Source of the DNA: Hyphobacterium sp. CCMP332
GTDB lineage: Bacteria > Pseudomonadota > Alphaproteobacteria > Caulobacterales > Maricaulaceae
Length of the DNA: 64,000 bases
Assembly (NCBI RefSeq): GCF_014323565.1
Contig: NZ_CP058669.1
Span: 1,887,501 to 1,951,500 of the forward strand
Direction: 5' to 3'
The notes below the pieces were generated by a model. The model was not told the DNA's origin. It did not search any database and worked only from the letters and a program-made list of their open reading frames with translations. The first letter of the stretch is position 1. Every line of letters begins with the position of its first letter. Below are positions 16,688 to 24,321 of this stretch, piece by piece. The translations under genes and the position numbers were made by a program.

Positions 16688-18148
16688 TTATGCGGATCTG
16701 GACTTCCCGAAGCTCAGCAGCCGTTTGATGGACGAGGCATTGGCCCGGCCCATGGAGCCCTGCCGGAACACATAGCTGGCCAGAAAAATCACCGTGACGG
16801 CCGTCACCACCATGACGATGGTCGTGCCGATAATCTCCACCATGCCCGGGTCTGACTGCAAACGCGCCATCATCAGGAAGGGCGTCCACAACGGCACCCA
16901 GGACGCGATCTGCAGGAAGGTCGAATCGGGTGATTCGAGTGTCACCATGATCACGATGAAGGGCACCATCATCACCATGATGATCGGGCTCATCAATGAC
17001 TGGGCTTCCTGAAGCGTATCGCACAGGGAGCCGATCGCCAGATAGATCGTGCCATACATCAGATAGCCGACCACGAAATAGCCGATAGCCGGGATGATGA
17101 GGCCGGGATCCCAGATGGCGGCCAGGATTTCGGCGAGTGGCAGATCAGCTGCTGCGGCAAATGATTGCGCCGCAAACAGGCCACTGGAGGCCAGCCCGCC
17201 CCAGACCAGAATGAAGGTCGCAGAGACCGCTGCCAGCCCGGCCAGCTTGCCGATCAGGATTTCATGATAGCGCGCCGTCGCCAGAAGGGTTTCCAGTATC
17301 TTGTTGCCCTTTTCCTCGATCATCGCGGTCAGCAGCATGTTGGTGATCGAGAAGATCATGATCCACAGCATGATGGTCGCGCCAATACCGACGGCAAAGG
17401 GGATACGGTCGCTGATGCTGACTTCGGCACTCTCCCGGCCGCGTTCCGGCGTCCATTCCTGAAGCACCGGATTGATGGCATTCACTTCCGCCAGAACCTG
17501 TTCGGAAATGCCGGCGGCTTCAAACGCTTCCGAGCGCAGATGGTTTCGCGCCGCCCGGCGGGCCCGGTTTTTCAGATCGGACGATGTCAGATTCGTACTC
17601 CAATAGTCGATCTCGACGCCGTACTGACCGCCGCTCCGAAAGACGATGGCGGCAAAGAGCGGATGATCTTCGCCATCCATACGAACGGTCTGCTCCCCGA
17701 GAAGATAGGGTCTCAGCGCGTCGACATTTCCGGCGGGAGGATCGACCTGAATGAAGCGGCTCCGGAACTGGTCGGCGGAGATGTCCACGGGAGCCCCGAA
17801 AGCCTCCAGGGCTTCTGGCAGGCCTTCCAGGCCGGGTTCCGCCCGGATCGCCCGTTCGACGCTGTCCATCGCCTCTGACCGGCCCATAGTGGCGGCCAGT
17901 GCGCTGAACGCGGCTATCACCTCGTCCTTCTGGCCTTCCTGGAATTCGCGTTCGATCGCCTGACCGAGGCCCAGCCCCGTTTCGTCAAGAACGGCGTAAT
18001 ACCGGGTCGGCTGGGAGGATTCGGCCAGGATGGGAATGGCGCCACCAATCATCATGAAAAACGGGATCGAAAGCAGCGACAGCCAGAAGCCCCAGGTCGC
18101 GACATAGGAGAGGTATTCGCGGCGGGCCATGAGATAGATTGCGCGCAT
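16688..18148 (-). CDS. ABC-2 type transporter permease (NatB-like)
   Basis: 486-aa inner-membrane permease of the ABC-2 family resembling NatB. One transmembrane helix near residues 20-40 is followed by a long extracytoplasmic domain of about 190 residues, then five or six hydrophobic segments between about 235 and 450. Start taken at ATG 18148, which overlaps the ATPase stop as TGATG; a GTG one codon earlier is an alternative. With the ATPase it forms a two-gene exporter. Members have been linked to sodium, drug or peptide export, but the substrate here is unknown. Confidence 0.87.
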   Translation of the reverse strand: MRAIYLMARREYLSYVATWGFWLSLLSIPFFMMIGGAIPILAESSQPTRYYAVLDETGLGLGQAIEREFQEGQKDEVIAAFSALAATMGRSEAMDSVERAIRAEPGLEGLPEALEAFGAPVDISADQFRSRFIQVDPPAGNVDALRPYLLGEQTVRMDGEDHPLFAAIVFRSGGQYGVEIDYWSTNLTSSDLKNRARRAARNHLRSEAFEAAGISEQVLAEVNAINPVLQEWTPERGRESAEVSISDRIPFAVGIGATIMLWIMIFSITNMLLTAMIEEKGNKILETLLATARYHEILIGKLAGLAAVSATFILVWGGLASSGLFAAQSFAAAADLPLAEILAAIWDPGLIIPAIGYFVVGYLMYGTIYLAIGSLCDTLQEAQSLMSPIIMVMMVPFIVIMVTLESPDSTFLQIASWVPLWTPFLMMARLQSDPGMVEIIGTTIVMVVTAVTVIFLASYVFRQGSMGRANASSIKRLLSFGKSRSA

Positions 18149-19080
18149 CACACAGCCTCCCGGTTGGATTTCTCGACAAGTTCAACAAAGACATCATGTA
18201 AGTGCGCGCGCATCGGCTCGAACCGCGCGAGCCTGACACCCGCCTCGACGCAGGCCTTCAATACGTCCTGTGCGTCCGAACCGGGGGCCAGCTCGATCGT
18301 CCAGCCGGACAGGCCTTCCGGGGCGTCCTGGGGCTCGACACCGCCCTGACCGGAGAGAACCTGCTTCAGATCATGATCGGAGGAGGTCTCGATGATCACC
18401 CGGCGCGGCACTTGCGACAGGGCGCTCGGCACATCGCCATCAAAGACTTTTCGGCCTTTGGAAATCAGTACGATCTGGTCGCACAGGCGTTCGGCATGTT
18501 CCATGACATGGGTGGAGAATAATATGGTCTTTCCGCGCCGGGCTTCGTCGCGGATCATTTCCTCGAGCATTTTCTGATTGACCGGATCGAGCCCGGAGAA
18601 CGGCTCGTCCAGAATGATGAATTCCGGATCATGGGCGAGGGTGGCGATAATCTGCACCTTCTGCGCCATGCCCTTGGACATGTCCTTGATCTTCTTCTTC
18701 GCTTCACCGCCCAGGCCAAACCGTTCCAGCCCCTCGCGCGCCGCCTTGCGGGCGGCCGGCATGGTCATGCCTTTCATACGGCCAAAGAAGATGATGACGT
18801 CTTCCGCCTTCATCTTCTTGTAGATGCCGCGCTCTTCCGGCAGGAAGCCGACGCGCTGCAAGGTTGTGGCGTTCGGCGATTTCCCGAACAGGCGGACCTT
18901 GCCGTCATCCGGCTTGATGATGCCCAGCGCCATACGCAGGGATGTCGTCTTTCCGGCACCGTTGGGCCCCAGAAAGCCGGTAATCTGTCCGCGATGGACC
19001 GCAAGGTCGAAGCCGGCAACGGCAGTGTGGCCGGAATAGCGCTTGGTGACGCCCTCCAGCGAGAGAATGGTTTCGGTCAT
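18148..19080 (-). CDS. ABC transporter ATP-binding protein (NatA-like)
   Basis: 310-aa ATPase partner of the downstream permease. Walker A is GPNGAGKTT near residue 39, Walker B is FIILDEPFSGLDP, and the signature is MSKGMAQKVQ, the LSKGM form typical of this export subfamily. The C-terminal 90 residues match the DUF4162-like extension found in NatA-type proteins. The TGATG overlap with the permease start indicates coupling. Confidence 0.92.
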   Translation of the reverse strand: MTETILSLEGVTKRYSGHTAVAGFDLAVHRGQITGFLGPNGAGKTTSLRMALGIIKPDDGKVRLFGKSPNATTLQRVGFLPEERGIYKKMKAEDVIIFFGRMKGMTMPAARKAAREGLERFGLGGEAKKKIKDMSKGMAQKVQIIATLAHDPEFIILDEPFSGLDPVNQKMLEEMIRDEARRGKTILFSTHVMEHAERLCDQIVLISKGRKVFDGDVPSALSQVPRRVIIETSSDHDLKQVLSGQGGVEPQDAPEGLSGWTIELAPGSDAQDVLKACVEAGVRLARFEPMRAHLHDVFVELVEKSNREAV

Positions 19081-19165
19081 GACTGTCCCTGTCTACCCGA
19101 TCTGGCGCGCACCATAGCCCCGCGACAGGTCAAGGAAAGCGGGACAGACGGCCAGACGGTCTCTC

Positions 19166-19660
19166 CTAAGCAGCCGGCAGGGCAAAATACAACAGATCCA
19201 GCGGCGGTGGCACCCTGCCTTCCACGGAAAGCATGTGATGCACCTGGCCGCGGTGATGGGTCTGGTGGTTGAACAAATGCGTCAGGATGATCTGCCGTGC
19301 CAAATGATGCGGTTCGCCGCGCGTATTGGTGTAGTGGGACTCTCCGGCATAATCGGCCGCTGGCAATGCGTCGATGAAAGCCTCGATGCGCCGGTCCATG
19401 GCTTCTCGTTCCATCCACAATTCGCCCAGTTTTTCAAAAGGCCTGTCTCGCAGATTTGTGTGGGTTGGACCCTCGCCGGTCAGACGGTGCATCCAGATCC
19501 GGTCGGCGATCAGGATATGAGTCAAAGTCCCGAAAATACTGTCAAAAAAAGCGCCATTCGCGGCCACTAACCGGTCATCGGACAATTCAGCGACCGCGTC
19601 GTAGAGGCGGTCATTGGCCCAGGCATTATAGGCCGACAGGCGCAGAAAATGATCCCGCAT
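19166..19660 (-). CDS. DinB family protein
   Basis: 164-aa four-helix-bundle protein of the DinB/YfiT superfamily. Three histidines suited to bind a metal are visible: one in LTHILIADRIW and two in HLFNHQTHHRGQVH. Members act as thiol-dependent transferases or are uncharacterised; the DNA-damage link of the name does not apply generally. It stands 85 bases upstream of the ABC exporter on the same strand. Confidence 0.87.
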   Translation of the reverse strand: MRDHFLRLSAYNAWANDRLYDAVAELSDDRLVAANGAFFDSIFGTLTHILIADRIWMHRLTGEGPTHTNLRDRPFEKLGELWMEREAMDRRIEAFIDALPAADYAGESHYTNTRGEPHHLARQIILTHLFNHQTHHRGQVHHMLSVEGRVPPPLDLLYFALPAA

Positions 19661-19765
19661 GCGGGCTTACCCTCTCCATTCCGCTTTCTCGCCCGCCTTA
19701 TCATCATTCAGGCCGCGCGGGAACAAGAGTAGCGCCGCACCCGGTTGCGGTGCTAGATCGGCGCC

Positions 19766-20095
19766 ATGACGATGGATCCGATTGCCGCCCGCCAGCGCCT
19801 GCTGGAGCTGAAGGACGAATTGATCGCCCTCTCGAAAGGCGGCGGTGAGGATCGCAAGCCTGTGACGCTGGACCAGCAATCCGTGGGCCGCCTGTCGCGC
19901 CTCGATTCCATGCAGGTCCAGGCCATGGCCAAGGCCGCCGACTCGCGCCGCGCCATGGAAATCCGCCGCATAGACGCCGCGTTGAAGCGGATTGATGCCG
20001 GCGAATATGGCTGGTGCGTTGAGTGCGGCGACGAAATCGCGCCCAAACGCCTGGACAGCGACCCGGCTGCGCCGAGATGTGCGGGGTGCGCTTAG
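19766..20095 (+). CDS. DksA/TraR C4-type zinc-finger protein
   Basis: 109-aa protein with an N-terminal helical hairpin and a C-terminal C4 zinc finger (CVECGDEI...CAGCA, two CxxC pairs). Shorter than DksA, it resembles small TraR/YbiI-type members that can bind RNA polymerase through the secondary channel. The coiled-coil tip lacks a recognisable DxxDxA, so DksA-like activity is uncertain. ATG at 19766 or 19772 are both possible starts. Its stop shares TTAG with the convergent methyltransferase. Confidence 0.83.
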   Translation: MTMDPIAARQRLLELKDELIALSKGGGEDRKPVTLDQQSVGRLSRLDSMQVQAMAKAADSRRAMEIRRIDAALKRIDAGEYGWCVECGDEIAPKRLDSDPAAPRCAGCA

Positions 20096-20712
20096 GCGAC
20101 CTTCGCCGCACCTATATAATCATAGGCGACGATTTTGGCCGTTTTGGGCATATAGCCTGCCTCCAGCTTGTCGATGGAAAAACCACCTGCCGTGATCATG
20201 CGGTCAATCGGCCGGGCCAGATGGCACCCGCCGGCAAGGATTTTCCAGACCGGCTCGATCCGGCTTTGCCATTTGAAGACCCCCGCATCGGGGGCCGCAC
20301 CATGTTCGCAAAACAACAATCGTCCACCGGGTTTCAGGATTCTCCGGATTTCCGCCATAGCTCCGGCCACGTCCGGCAGGGTACACAGCGTGTAGGTCAA
20401 GACCACTGTATCGGCTGTGGCCGCGTCAAGCGGCAGATTTTCAGCCACGCCATCCACCAGTTCGACCGGCAGCGATTGTGCCTGAATCGCTCGGCCGGCC
20501 TTTGTGCGCAATCCGGCATTGGGCTCGATTCCGATGATCGCCTTCACCTTGTCGGCATCATAGAGCGGCAGGTTCGGGGCCGCTCCCATACCGATTTCAA
20601 CAACGACGCCTTCGGCCTCGGGAACGATTTTGGTGCGTTGCTTCATGATCCGCGATTGCTGGCACGCGCATCCGATCAGATTGGGCAGGATAAAACGGTT
20701 ATAGAAAGCCAT
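20092..20712 (-). CDS. Class I SAM-dependent methyltransferase
   Basis: 206-aa methyltransferase of the Methyltransf_11 type. VVEIGMGAAPNLPLY is the SAM-binding motif I, followed by IGIEPNAG (motif II acidic residue) and VVLTYTLCTLPD. The C terminus KTAKIVAYDYIGAA resembles the small UbiE/PmtA-like methyltransferases acting on lipids or small molecules. AAGG precedes the ATG by 9 bases. It is divergent from the Tat-exported repeat gene. Confidence 0.85.
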   Translation of the reverse strand: MAFYNRFILPNLIGCACQQSRIMKQRTKIVPEAEGVVVEIGMGAAPNLPLYDADKVKAIIGIEPNAGLRTKAGRAIQAQSLPVELVDGVAENLPLDAATADTVVLTYTLCTLPDVAGAMAEIRRILKPGGRLLFCEHGAAPDAGVFKWQSRIEPVWKILAGGCHLARPIDRMITAGGFSIDKLEAGYMPKTAKIVAYDYIGAAKVA

Positions 20713-20770
20713 GGCGAATACCTTGCATCTCTGAGAATGAGGATCAAGAGCCTTCTCACTAAACGCTTGT

Positions 20771-20820
20771 TTGACAAGGGGTATTTGGCCTCACTATAAA
20801 CCATAAATGCATTATGGTTT
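20771..20820 (+). promoter_or_regulatory. Near-consensus promoter with overlapping inverted-repeat operator
   Basis: TTGACA (20771-20776) and TATAAA (20795-20800) with an 18-base spacer are close to the sigma-70 consensus, unusual in this GC-rich DNA. Directly over the -10 and start site lies a perfect inverted repeat, AAACCATAA (20798-20806) and TTATGGTTT (20812-20820) around ATGCA, placed as a repressor operator would be. It drives the Tat-exported repeat gene that starts at 20840. Confidence 0.65.
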
Positions 20821-20839
20821 TAGCATGGGAGGGCAGGAT

Positions 20840-21235
20840 ATGGCCAAGAAGGGAAAACTCAGCCGCCGATCATTTCTCGCCAGTGTTGCGGGCGGAATGG
20901 CGGCAATGGGGGCAATCGGCACGGTGACGGGAAGCGCTGTCGCCCAGTCCTACACCGGACGCACGGATGCTGACAGCGGCAGTTCGGCAGATCGCGCCGG
21001 CTATGGCCGGCGGCAGCGAACAGGGTATTCCGACAATGACTCCGGTGCCAATGCCGACCCGGCCAATTACGGACGCCGCGGCACCAGCAACACCAACCGC
21101 ACCAACGTCACCGACAGCGACAGCGGGCCTAATGCCGACCGCGCCGGTTATGGCCGGGGAACCACGCGAAATTGTTCCGACCGGGACAGCGGATCGTCGG
21201 CAGACCCGGCAGGACGCGGACGTCACTGCCGCTAG
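20840..21235 (+). CDS. Tat-exported protein with four Asp-rich repeats
   Basis: 131-aa protein of unknown function. The signal peptide has SRRSFLA (R9-R10), a hydrophobic stretch and a likely cleavage after AVAQ (residue 36). The mature 95 residues hold four copies of a motif of the form D-x-D-S-G-x-x-A-D-x-A-x-Y-G-R, starting at D43, D65, D92 and D114, with spacings 22, 27 and 22; copy 4 has R126 for Tyr. Linkers are Thr/Asn/Arg-rich. Two Cys (C112 and C130) bracket the last repeat and could form a disulfide. Start chosen at 20840, with GGAGGG upstream. Acidic spacing recalls calcium-binding loops but does not match EF-hand or thrombospondin type 3 exactly. Confidence 0.85.
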   Translation: MAKKGKLSRRSFLASVAGGMAAMGAIGTVTGSAVAQSYTGRTDADSGSSADRAGYGRRQRTGYSDNDSGANADPANYGRRGTSNTNRTNVTDSDSGPNADRAGYGRGTTRNCSDRDSGSSADPAGRGRHCR

Positions 21236-21259
21236 TGCGTCATCCGACAGGTATTGGCG

Positions 21260-21280
21260 GGGCCGGGCTTTGTCCGGCCC
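21260..21280. terminator. Hairpin between convergent repeat genes
   Basis: GGGCCGG (21260-21266) pairs with CCGGCCC (21274-21280) around a seven-base loop in the 48-base gap between the two convergent genes. No U-tract, so a terminator role is only suggested by position. Confidence 0.35.
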
Positions 21281-21283
21281 GCG

Positions 21284-21568
21284 CTAGTCCACGCCCGGAA
21301 AGCTCTCGACAAACTTGATCCGGATATCCGGGAAACTGTCGACGAAGCGGATGGTGAAGTCCGGAAACGAGTCGACGAACTCCCATTCGCCGCAATCATC
21401 GGCGAAGCTCTCCACCACTTTCACATTGAGATCGGGAAAGCTGGTCACGACCTCGACATCAATGTCGGCAAAACTTTCAACCACCTGCACCTCGCCATAA
21501 AGCGGGATGCCGTTCCAGGTGCAGTCTTCGCTGATGTCGAAAGCCGCCAGAGCCAGTAATTCAATCAT
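21284..21568 (-). CDS. Small six-repeat beta protein, 7(1) septoil-knot-like
   Basis: 94-aa protein built almost wholly from six copies of an 11-residue unit of the form V-x-V/F-V-E/D-S-F-A/P-D-x-x (copies start at V27, V38, V49, W62, I73, I84). Copies 3 and 4 are separated by a DCGE insertion that shifts the register by two. This layout, including a CTWNGIPLYG lead-in and the central CGEW, is what I recall for small proteins annotated as 7(1) septoil knot domain proteins, which are predicted to fold into a seven-crossing knot. Cys16 and Cys59 could pair. GGGGAGG lies before the ATG at 21568. It has only a short hydrophobic N terminus (residues 2-10), not a clear signal peptide. It follows suhB by 56 bases. 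Confidence 0.75.
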   Translation of the reverse strand: MIELLALAAFDISEDCTWNGIPLYGEVQVVESFADIDVEVVTSFPDLNVKVVESFADDCGEWEFVDSFPDFTIRFVDSFPDIRIKFVESFPGVD

Positions 21569-21624
21569 GGTGCACCTCCCCGGATGGCAGAAAGGCACAC
21601 CTTACATGAATGCCCGCTGACAGG

Positions 21625-22419
21625 TCAGGCGGCGGCTTTCAGTTTTTCGGCGATATGGCGGGCAATGTTTTCATTTCCGGCGATGATATTGCCGGTTTCC
21701 AGCGGATCGCCTGCGCCATCCGCTTCGATGTGATAGCCACCCGCTTCCCGGATCATGATGATCCCGGCAGCAATGTCCCAGGCCTTCAGATCCCGCTCCC
21801 AGAACGCATCAAAGCGCCCGGCCGCCGTCCACGCCAGATCCAGCGAGGCCGCGCCATAGCGGCGGATGCCGGCCACGCTCGGCATGATCTGATGCAGCTC
21901 TTTCAGGAAACGGGCATGCCCCTTCTTGCCGAAATACGGCGTGCCGGTGGCAATCACGCAATCCATGAGTTCCTTGCGCCCGGAGACGCGCAGACGCCGG
22001 TCATCCAGCCACGCGCCATAGCCTTTTTCAGCATGGAACATGTCGCCATTGACGGGGTTATAGATCACCCCGGCGACGATCTCGCCCAGACGCTCCAGCG
22101 CGATCGAGACCGCAAAATGTGGCTGGCTGTGCAGGAAATTCGTCGTGCCATCGAGCGGATCGACAATCCAGCGGTGGGTCTTGTCCGTGCCTTCGACCTC
22201 GCCGCGCTCCTCCATCAGGAAGCCATAGCCCGGCCGCGCCGCATCCAGGGCTTCGTAGATGACATCTTCGGCCTTGCGGTCAGCTGCGGAGACAAAATCC
22301 GCCGGCCCCTTGCGGGAGACCTGCAGGTGTTCGACTTCGCCGAAATCGCGGGCCAGGCCACGCCCCGCCTTGCGGGCCGCATTCTGCATGACTTCCATGA
22401 GGGCGGTGACGCGTCCCAC
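21625..22419 (-). CDS. suhB: Inositol monophosphatase family protein
   Basis: 264-aa magnesium-dependent phosphatase of the IMPase/SuhB family. Metal-binding motifs are visible: EERGE near residue 70, DPLDGTTNF near 87, and KAWDIAAG near 210. Start is the GTG at 22419, which overlaps the efp stop (TAGTG), so it is translationally coupled to efp. Homologues begin about this far before the KAGR segment, which supports the start. Confidence 0.9.
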   Translation of the reverse strand: MGRVTALMEVMQNAARKAGRGLARDFGEVEHLQVSRKGPADFVSAADRKAEDVIYEALDAARPGYGFLMEERGEVEGTDKTHRWIVDPLDGTTNFLHSQPHFAVSIALERLGEIVAGVIYNPVNGDMFHAEKGYGAWLDDRRLRVSGRKELMDCVIATGTPYFGKKGHARFLKELHQIMPSVAGIRRYGAASLDLAWTAAGRFDAFWERDLKAWDIAAGIIMIREAGGYHIEADGAGDPLETGNIIAGNENIARHIAEKLKAAA

Positions 22420-22985
22420 TATTCGGCCCGCTTCTGATAGCTGCCGTCTTCGGTCGAGATGATCACCCGCTCGCCGACGCCGACAAAAGGCGGCACCGCT
22501 GTGCGCACGCCATTGCTCAGAACCGCCGGCTTGTAGGAATTGGCGGCCGTCTGGCCTTTGACGACCGGCTCGGTATCGGCAACTTCCAGCTCGACAAATT
22601 GCGGCAGGGTCAGGCCGATCGGGCGATCTTCATACAATTCCAGAACGACCACCATGCCATCAGTCAGAAACGACGCCGTCTCTTCGCCGATGAAGTCCAT
22701 CTGCAATTCAAGCTGCTCGTAATTTTCCTGATCCATGAAGGTCGCCATCGTGTCGTCCTTGAACAGGAATTGATAATCCTTCTGTTCCAGGCGCACGCGC
22801 TCGACCTTGTCGGCCGCGCGGAAACGTTCGTTCAGCTTGCGGCCATCGAGGATATTCTTCATCTCGACCTGCGCAAAGGCACCGCCCTTGCCAGGCTTGA
22901 CCGCGAGGGTTTTCACAACCGTCCAGAGCGTGTCCTGATGCTGCAGCACCATACCCGGCTTCACTTCATTCCCGTTGATCTTCAT
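22419..22985 (-). CDS. efp: Translation elongation factor P
   Basis: 188-aa EF-P, which rescues ribosomes stalled at polyproline. Domain order is KOW-like N-terminal, OB middle and OB C-terminal. The loop VKPGKGGAF carries Lys33, the equivalent of the residue beta-lysylated by EpmA in E. coli (whether this organism modifies it is unknown from the window). The overlap with suhB is typical for alphaproteobacteria. Confidence 0.96.
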   Translation of the reverse strand: MKINGNEVKPGMVLQHQDTLWTVVKTLAVKPGKGGAFAQVEMKNILDGRKLNERFRAADKVERVRLEQKDYQFLFKDDTMATFMDQENYEQLELQMDFIGEETASFLTDGMVVVLELYEDRPIGLTLPQFVELEVADTEPVVKGQTAANSYKPAVLSNGVRTAVPPFVGVGERVIISTEDGSYQKRAE

Positions 22986-23015
22986 GGACGATCATCCCGT
23001 TCGCTGTCTTCACGA

Positions 23016-23052
23016 TGAAAACCGGCCCCCACCCGCATCAGGCGAGGGCCGG
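23016..23052 (-). terminator. Probable terminator between holin-like gene and efp
   Basis: On the minus strand CCGGCCC (23052-23046) can pair with GGGCCGG (23028-23022), followed by TTTTC. The 17-base loop is large, but the stem is perfect and the U-run is in place. It separates the muramidase/holin-like unit from efp. Confidence 0.6.
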
Positions 23053-23104
23053 AAAGTTGCGCGCGTCCTATCAGGCAGCGCGGCGGGCGGCAAGCGCTCT
23101 TCGC

Positions 23105-23590
23105 CTAGACCCGCTCCTGTGGGGGCAGGCGGTATCCGCCAAACAGCCAGTTGAAAACATCCTTCACAATGAAACTCGCTCCACCCAGCGCCGCAATGGC
23201 CGCATCGCGGCTGGCACCGCCTTGCAGGAAGGCCGGCAATTGCGCTTCCAGCTCCGGGAAGAACTGGCCGAGGAACATGACGGTCAGGACCGCCGCGCCG
23301 ACCCAGGCCAGCGCCAGGATAAAGCTCCTGCGGCGTCCCCGGCGGCGGGCGACGCCGAAGCCGTCCCGGCGGTCAGCCTCCGTCATTACCGAGCGCACTG
23401 CTTCGCGCAGTTCCGGGCTTTCCAGAAGGCGCGCCCCGATTTGCCGGGGATCGTGCTCGCCGGTCGCCGTGGCGGCCAGCGACAGAACCTGCTGCCCCTG
23501 CCCGCCCGAGCGGACCCGGCGCGCCATGGCGTCATCGAAACCGGCGCGCAGCAAGAGCTGGCGGGCCTGATTGCGTCGTTGATTAATCAT
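23105..23590 (-). CDS. Small membrane protein coupled to muramidase, candidate holin
   Basis: 161-aa protein of unknown family. A basic N-terminal half (many Arg, residues 1-90) precedes two hydrophobic segments, about 90-111 (FILALAWVGAAVLTVMFLGQF) and 128-150 (AIAALGGASFIVKDVFNWLFG). Its start overlaps the muramidase stop by ATGA (23587-23590). Small membrane proteins coupled to a muramidase usually release it across the inner membrane, as holins do; that is the reason for the call. No holin family signature was recognised, so regulation or anchoring of the muramidase is an alternative. Confidence 0.7.
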   Translation of the reverse strand: MINQRRNQARQLLLRAGFDDAMARRVRSGGQGQQVLSLAATATGEHDPRQIGARLLESPELREAVRSVMTEADRRDGFGVARRRGRRRSFILALAWVGAAVLTVMFLGQFFPELEAQLPAFLQGGASRDAAIAALGGASFIVKDVFNWLFGGYRLPPQERV

Positions 23591-24177
23591 ACCCAGGCTC
23601 CATTGGCTGAGTTGTCGGGAAGATCGGACGTGTCGAACGGCGGCGGTGCATTGTAGTGGGGGTCCGCCGCCGGCTTTGGCAGGGACAGGGCGTAAGCGCT
23701 CATAAGGCGCCGGGACCAGCCCATGCCGAACACGGAAAACGTCGAGAGCTGACCGTAGAAATGCATGCGCCGCGCGGCATATTCCTCAACCAGCGCATCC
23801 GGGTCAGCGGCATTCACCGCGCCCATCGTCTGCGGGCCGATAATGCCGTCATCTGGCACACCGGCGGCCTGTTGCAGGAACCGTTTCGCCCGGTGCGGCC
23901 CGTGGTTCACGGCGGCATCAAACAGCATGAAGGCAATGCCATCCGGCATCTCGCCGCAGCGGCAGACATCCCAATAGCGGTCCTTGTAGATCTGGCCCGC
24001 TTCCTGAAGCGTCAGATTTTCAACATCGCTCTTGGTAACCGGTGTGCCGCGCCATTCGGCCAGCGTGCCGATGGTGATGCCCATATTGGTGGCACCGCCG
24101 GGATCGCTGGGATGATCCACATATCCGCCCTCGAAGGACAGGACGTGTTCCAGAGCCGTATCAAAAACAACCGCCAT
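23587..24177 (-). CDS. Glycoside hydrolase family 108 muramidase
   Basis: 196-aa peptidoglycan hydrolase of the GH108 (formerly DUF847) family. The catalytic Glu is in LSFEGGYVDHPSDPGG (E16), followed by ATNMGIT. The second half is the PG_binding_3 domain, with FDAAVNHGPHRAKRFLQQ and DGIIGPQT. No signal peptide, so release needs a holin-like partner, probably the overlapping downstream gene. Similar muramidase/holin pairs serve phages and gene transfer agents of alphaproteobacteria, but no capsid, terminase or tail gene is nearby. Confidence 0.88.
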   Translation of the reverse strand: MAVVFDTALEHVLSFEGGYVDHPSDPGGATNMGITIGTLAEWRGTPVTKSDVENLTLQEAGQIYKDRYWDVCRCGEMPDGIAFMLFDAAVNHGPHRAKRFLQQAAGVPDDGIIGPQTMGAVNAADPDALVEEYAARRMHFYGQLSTFSVFGMGWSRRLMSAYALSLPKPAADPHYNAPPPFDTSDLPDNSANGAWV

Positions 24178-24321
24178 GACAATCTCCCCTGTTCTGTCTG
24201 ACGCAAGGAAGCTGGCCGAAGGTCAAGGCTTCAAATGGGCCCAATCAGGGTTTTCGCGCCCGATATGGGGCGATTTCGGACCCGATCTGTTCATCTTCGA
24301 TTGGGGTTGGCGGGCGTCGGC

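Noticed and set aside
20840-21235. EF-hand or thrombospondin type 3 calcium-binding repeats
   Set aside because: The Asp spacing (D-x-D-S-G-x-x-A-D) differs from both consensus loops, so the domain name was not assigned, only mentioned as likeness.
21284-21568. CRISPR-like short direct repeats
   Set aside because: The repeated 33-base units are coding and diverged, in one frame, with no spacers of equal length and no cas genes.
23105-24177. Prophage or gene transfer agent cluster
   Set aside because: Only lysis-type genes are seen; no terminase, portal, capsid or tail gene lies in the window.
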